A DNA stretch of 6,314 nt. It comes from Moraxellaceae bacterium. GTDB taxonomy: Bacteria > Pseudomonadota > Gammaproteobacteria > Pseudomonadales > Moraxellaceae. Shown here one piece after another: positions 4,722-6,314 of this stretch. Each line of letters opens with the position of its first letter. Position 1 is the stretch's first letter. The translations under genes and the position numbers were made by a program. Below the pieces are notes generated by a model. The model was not told where the DNA came from. It saw only the letters and a program-made list of their open reading frames with translations, and ran no database searches. The stretch is from the NCBI GenBank assembly GCA_021156385.1, contig JAJNDL010000077.1, positions 1-6,314 of the forward strand, read 5' to 3'.

Positions 4722-5564
4722 ATGTTGTCCACCTGGCGCAAACCCAGCGTCCTGCCCGGCTTCGGCCTGACCCTGGGTTACACCATCCTGTACCTCAGCC
4801 TGATCGTGCTGATCCCGCTGGCCGGCCTCGTCTTCAAGAGCGCCTCCTACAGCTGGGAGGAATTCTGGGCCACGGTCACCGCGCCGCGCGTGCTGGCCTC
4901 CTACCGCCTCTCCTTCGGCGCCGCCTTCCTCGGTGCCTGCATCAACGCCGTGTTCGGCTTCCTCGTGGCCTGGGTGCTGGTGCGCTACCGCTTCTTCGGC
5001 AAGCGCTTCATCGATGCCATGGTCGACCTGCCCTTCGCGCTGCCCACCGCCGTCGCCGGCATCGCGCTCACCGCCATCTACGCGCCCAACGGCTGGTTCG
5101 GCCAGTACCTGGAGCCGCTCGGCATCAAGGTCGCCTTCTCGCCGGTGGGCGTCGTGGTCGCCCTCACCTTCATCGGCCTGCCCTTCGTGGTGCGCACGCT
5201 GCAGCCGGTACTGGAGGACCTCGAATCGGAAGTGGAGGAGGCCGCCGCCAGCCTCGGCGCCAACCGCTGGCAGACCTTCCGCCACGTGATCTTCCCGGCC
5301 GTGCTGCCGGCCCTCATCACCGGCTTCGCGCTGGCCTTCGCGCGCGCCATCGGCGAATACGGCTCGGTGATCTTCATCGCCGGCAACATGCCGATGATCT
5401 CGGAGATCGCGCCGCTGCTCATCGTCACCAAGCTGGAGCAGTACGACTATGCGGGCGCCACCTCGATCGCGCTCGTGATGCTGGTCATCTCCTTCGCGCT
5501 GCTGCTCGCCATCAACGCGCTGCAGAGCTGGACCCAGCGCCGCCACGGCCGCGACGCGGCGTAA
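4722..5564 (+). CDS. cysT: Sulfate/thiosulfate ABC transporter permease subunit CysT (CysU)
   Basis: CysT is one of the two inner-membrane subunits through which sulfate passes, paired with CysW and driven by CysA. The product is 280 residues, against 277 in E. coli. About six hydrophobic segments are visible: roughly 19-37, 63-88, 104-121, 140-160, 197-221 and 246-267. The cytoplasmic EAA loop that docks the ATPase is present: [20 protein letters not shown] at 172-191, with Gly179 and LP at 195-196. The conserved segments [13 protein letters not shown] (104-116) and [16 protein letters not shown] (207-222) are typical of CysT. The start MLSTWRK was chosen because it matches the family and has GAGGAG at 4707-4712; the in-frame ATG at 4500 would add 74 non-family residues across the leader and lacks a ribosome-binding site. 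cysW follows after 10 bases. Confidence 0.96.
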   Translation: MLSTWRKPSVLPGFGLTLGYTILYLSLIVLIPLAGLVFKSASYSWEEFWATVTAPRVLASYRLSFGAAFLGACINAVFGFLVAWVLVRYRFFGKRFIDAMVDLPFALPTAVAGIALTAIYAPNGWFGQYLEPLGIKVAFSPVGVVVALTFIGLPFVVRTLQPVLEDLESEVEEAAASLGANRWQTFRHVIFPAVLPALITGFALAFARAIGEYGSVIFIAGNMPMISEIAPLLIVTKLEQYDYAGATSIALVMLVISFALLLAINALQSWTQRRHGRDAA

Positions 5565-5574
5565 GGAGAAACCC

Positions 5575-6314
5575 ATGGCTACCGTTTCCGTCTCCGCCGC
5601 GCGCAGCCGCGCCACCACCGAGGCCGGCTGGATCCGCGCCCTGCTGATCGGCATCGCGCTGCTCTTCCTCGCCGTCTTCCTGTTCGCGCCGCTGGCCGCG
5701 GTGTTCACCGAGGCCTTCCGCAAGGGCACCGAGCTCTACGTCGCCGCGCTCCAGGACCCCGATGCGCTGGCTGCCATCAAGCTCACGCTGACCGCCGCCG
5801 CCATCGCGGTGCCGCTCAACCTGGTGTTCGGCGTCGCCGCGGCCTGGGCCATCGCCAAGTTCGAGTTCCGCGGCAAGCAGGTGCTGATCACCCTGATCGA
5901 CCTGCCCTTCGCCGTCTCGCCGGTAATCGCCGGCCTCGTCTACGTGCTGCTCTTCGGCGCGGAAGGCTTCTTCGGCGAGTGGCTCTACGAACACGACATC
6001 AAGATCCTCTTCGCCGTGCCGGGCATCGTGCTCGCCACCGTGTTCGTGACCTTCCCCTTCGTGGCGCGCGAACTGATCCCGCTCATGCAGGCCCAGGGCA
6101 CGGAGGAAGAAGAAGCGGCGATCACGCTCGGCGCCTCCGGCCTGCGCACCTTCTTCCGCGTCACGCTGCCCAACATCAAGTGGGGCATCATCTACGGCGT
6201 CATCCTCTGCAACGCGCGCGCCATGGGCGAGTTCGGCGCGGTGTCCGTGGTGTCGGGCCACATCCGCGGCCTCACCAACACCATGCCGCTGCAGGTGGAG
6301 ATCCTCTACAACGA
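5575..6314 (+). CDS. cysW: Sulfate/thiosulfate ABC transporter permease subunit CysW, C-terminus cut by window edge
   Basis: CysW is the second membrane subunit of the sulfate permease, forming the channel with CysT. 246 codons are visible, against about 290 in the family, so some 45 residues are missing. Hydrophobic segments lie near residues 21-46, 67-93, 104-127, 145-165 and 203-213. The EAA docking loop is EEEEAAITLGASGLRTFFRV (177-196), with Gly186 and LP at 198-199. The segments IDLPFAVSPVIAGLVYVLLFG (start at 108) and ARAMGEFGAVSVVSGHIRG (214-232) are diagnostic for CysW. The start has a strong AAGGAG (5563-5568) that overlaps the cysT stop codon, implying translational coupling. The ATPase gene cysA would be expected downstream, outside the window. 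Confidence 0.96.
   Translation, partial: MATVSVSAARSRATTEAGWIRALLIGIALLFLAVFLFAPLAAVFTEAFRKGTELYVAALQDPDALAAIKLTLTAAAIAVPLNLVFGVAAAWAIAKFEFRGKQVLITLIDLPFAVSPVIAGLVYVLLFGAEGFFGEWLYEHDIKILFAVPGIVLATVFVTFPFVARELIPLMQAQGTEEEEAAITLGASGLRTFFRVTLPNIKWGIIYGVILCNARAMGEFGAVSVVSGHIRGLTNTMPLQVEILYN

Noticed and set aside
4551..5729. 392-codon open frame on the minus strand opposite cysT
   Set aside because: Antisense to cysT with highly charged repetitive composition; a GC-bias artefact.
5512..6261. 249-codon open frame on the minus strand opposite cysW
   Set aside because: It is rich in G, E, D, R and H without hydrophobic core patterns, and mirrors the permease codons on the other strand.

Overview
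The window is GC-rich, densely coded chromosomal DNA. Its strongly G/C-biased third positions produce long meaningless antisense frames over almost every gene. Gene content and order fit a high-GC proteobacterium, most likely a betaproteobacterium: ahpC-ahpF diverging from a sulfate ABC transporter locus that starts with its own binding-protein gene. The protein sequences are close to enterobacterial AhpC, AhpF, Sbp, CysT and CysW as I remember them. The exact taxon cannot be fixed from this window. No tRNA, rRNA, CRISPR array, insertion sequence or prophage gene was seen.

Left part, minus strand (about 1-2283): ahpC (2177 to 1611), then after a 237-base spacer ahpF (1373 running off the left edge). 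Together they form the NADH:peroxiredoxin peroxide-reducing system. The spacer is not empty: it can fold into a hairpin next to a 14-bp long-range stem, with a competing hairpin inside. Upstream of ahpC there is a good match to an OxyR tetramer site (2247-2283), followed by a weak, activator-type promoter.

Centre (about 2284-2423): a divergent control region. It holds two identical 11-bp repeats exactly 21 bp apart, several GGC-N3/4-GCC dyads and an A/T-rich block just before sbp.

Right part, plus strand (2424-6314): sbp (periplasmic sulfate-binding protein), a 71-residue single-Mop/TOBE-domain protein (molbindin-like), and a 236-residue OmpR/PhoB-type winged-helix regulator. The receiver domain of that regulator has lost the phosphorylation residues. 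A 282-base leader region with strong dyad structure follows, then cysT and cysW (cut by the right edge), the two membrane subunits of the sulfate/thiosulfate ABC permease. A cysA ATPase gene would be expected just beyond the window.

How the parts work together: Sbp captures sulfate in the periplasm and hands it to CysT/CysW (with CysA) for import and cysteine synthesis. AhpC/AhpF use cysteine chemistry to remove peroxides. The least ordinary part is the insertion of an oxyanion-binding Mop protein and a phosphorylation-independent-looking regulator between the binding-protein gene and the permease genes. With the structured cysT leader, it suggests local oxyanion-responsive control; that is an inference.
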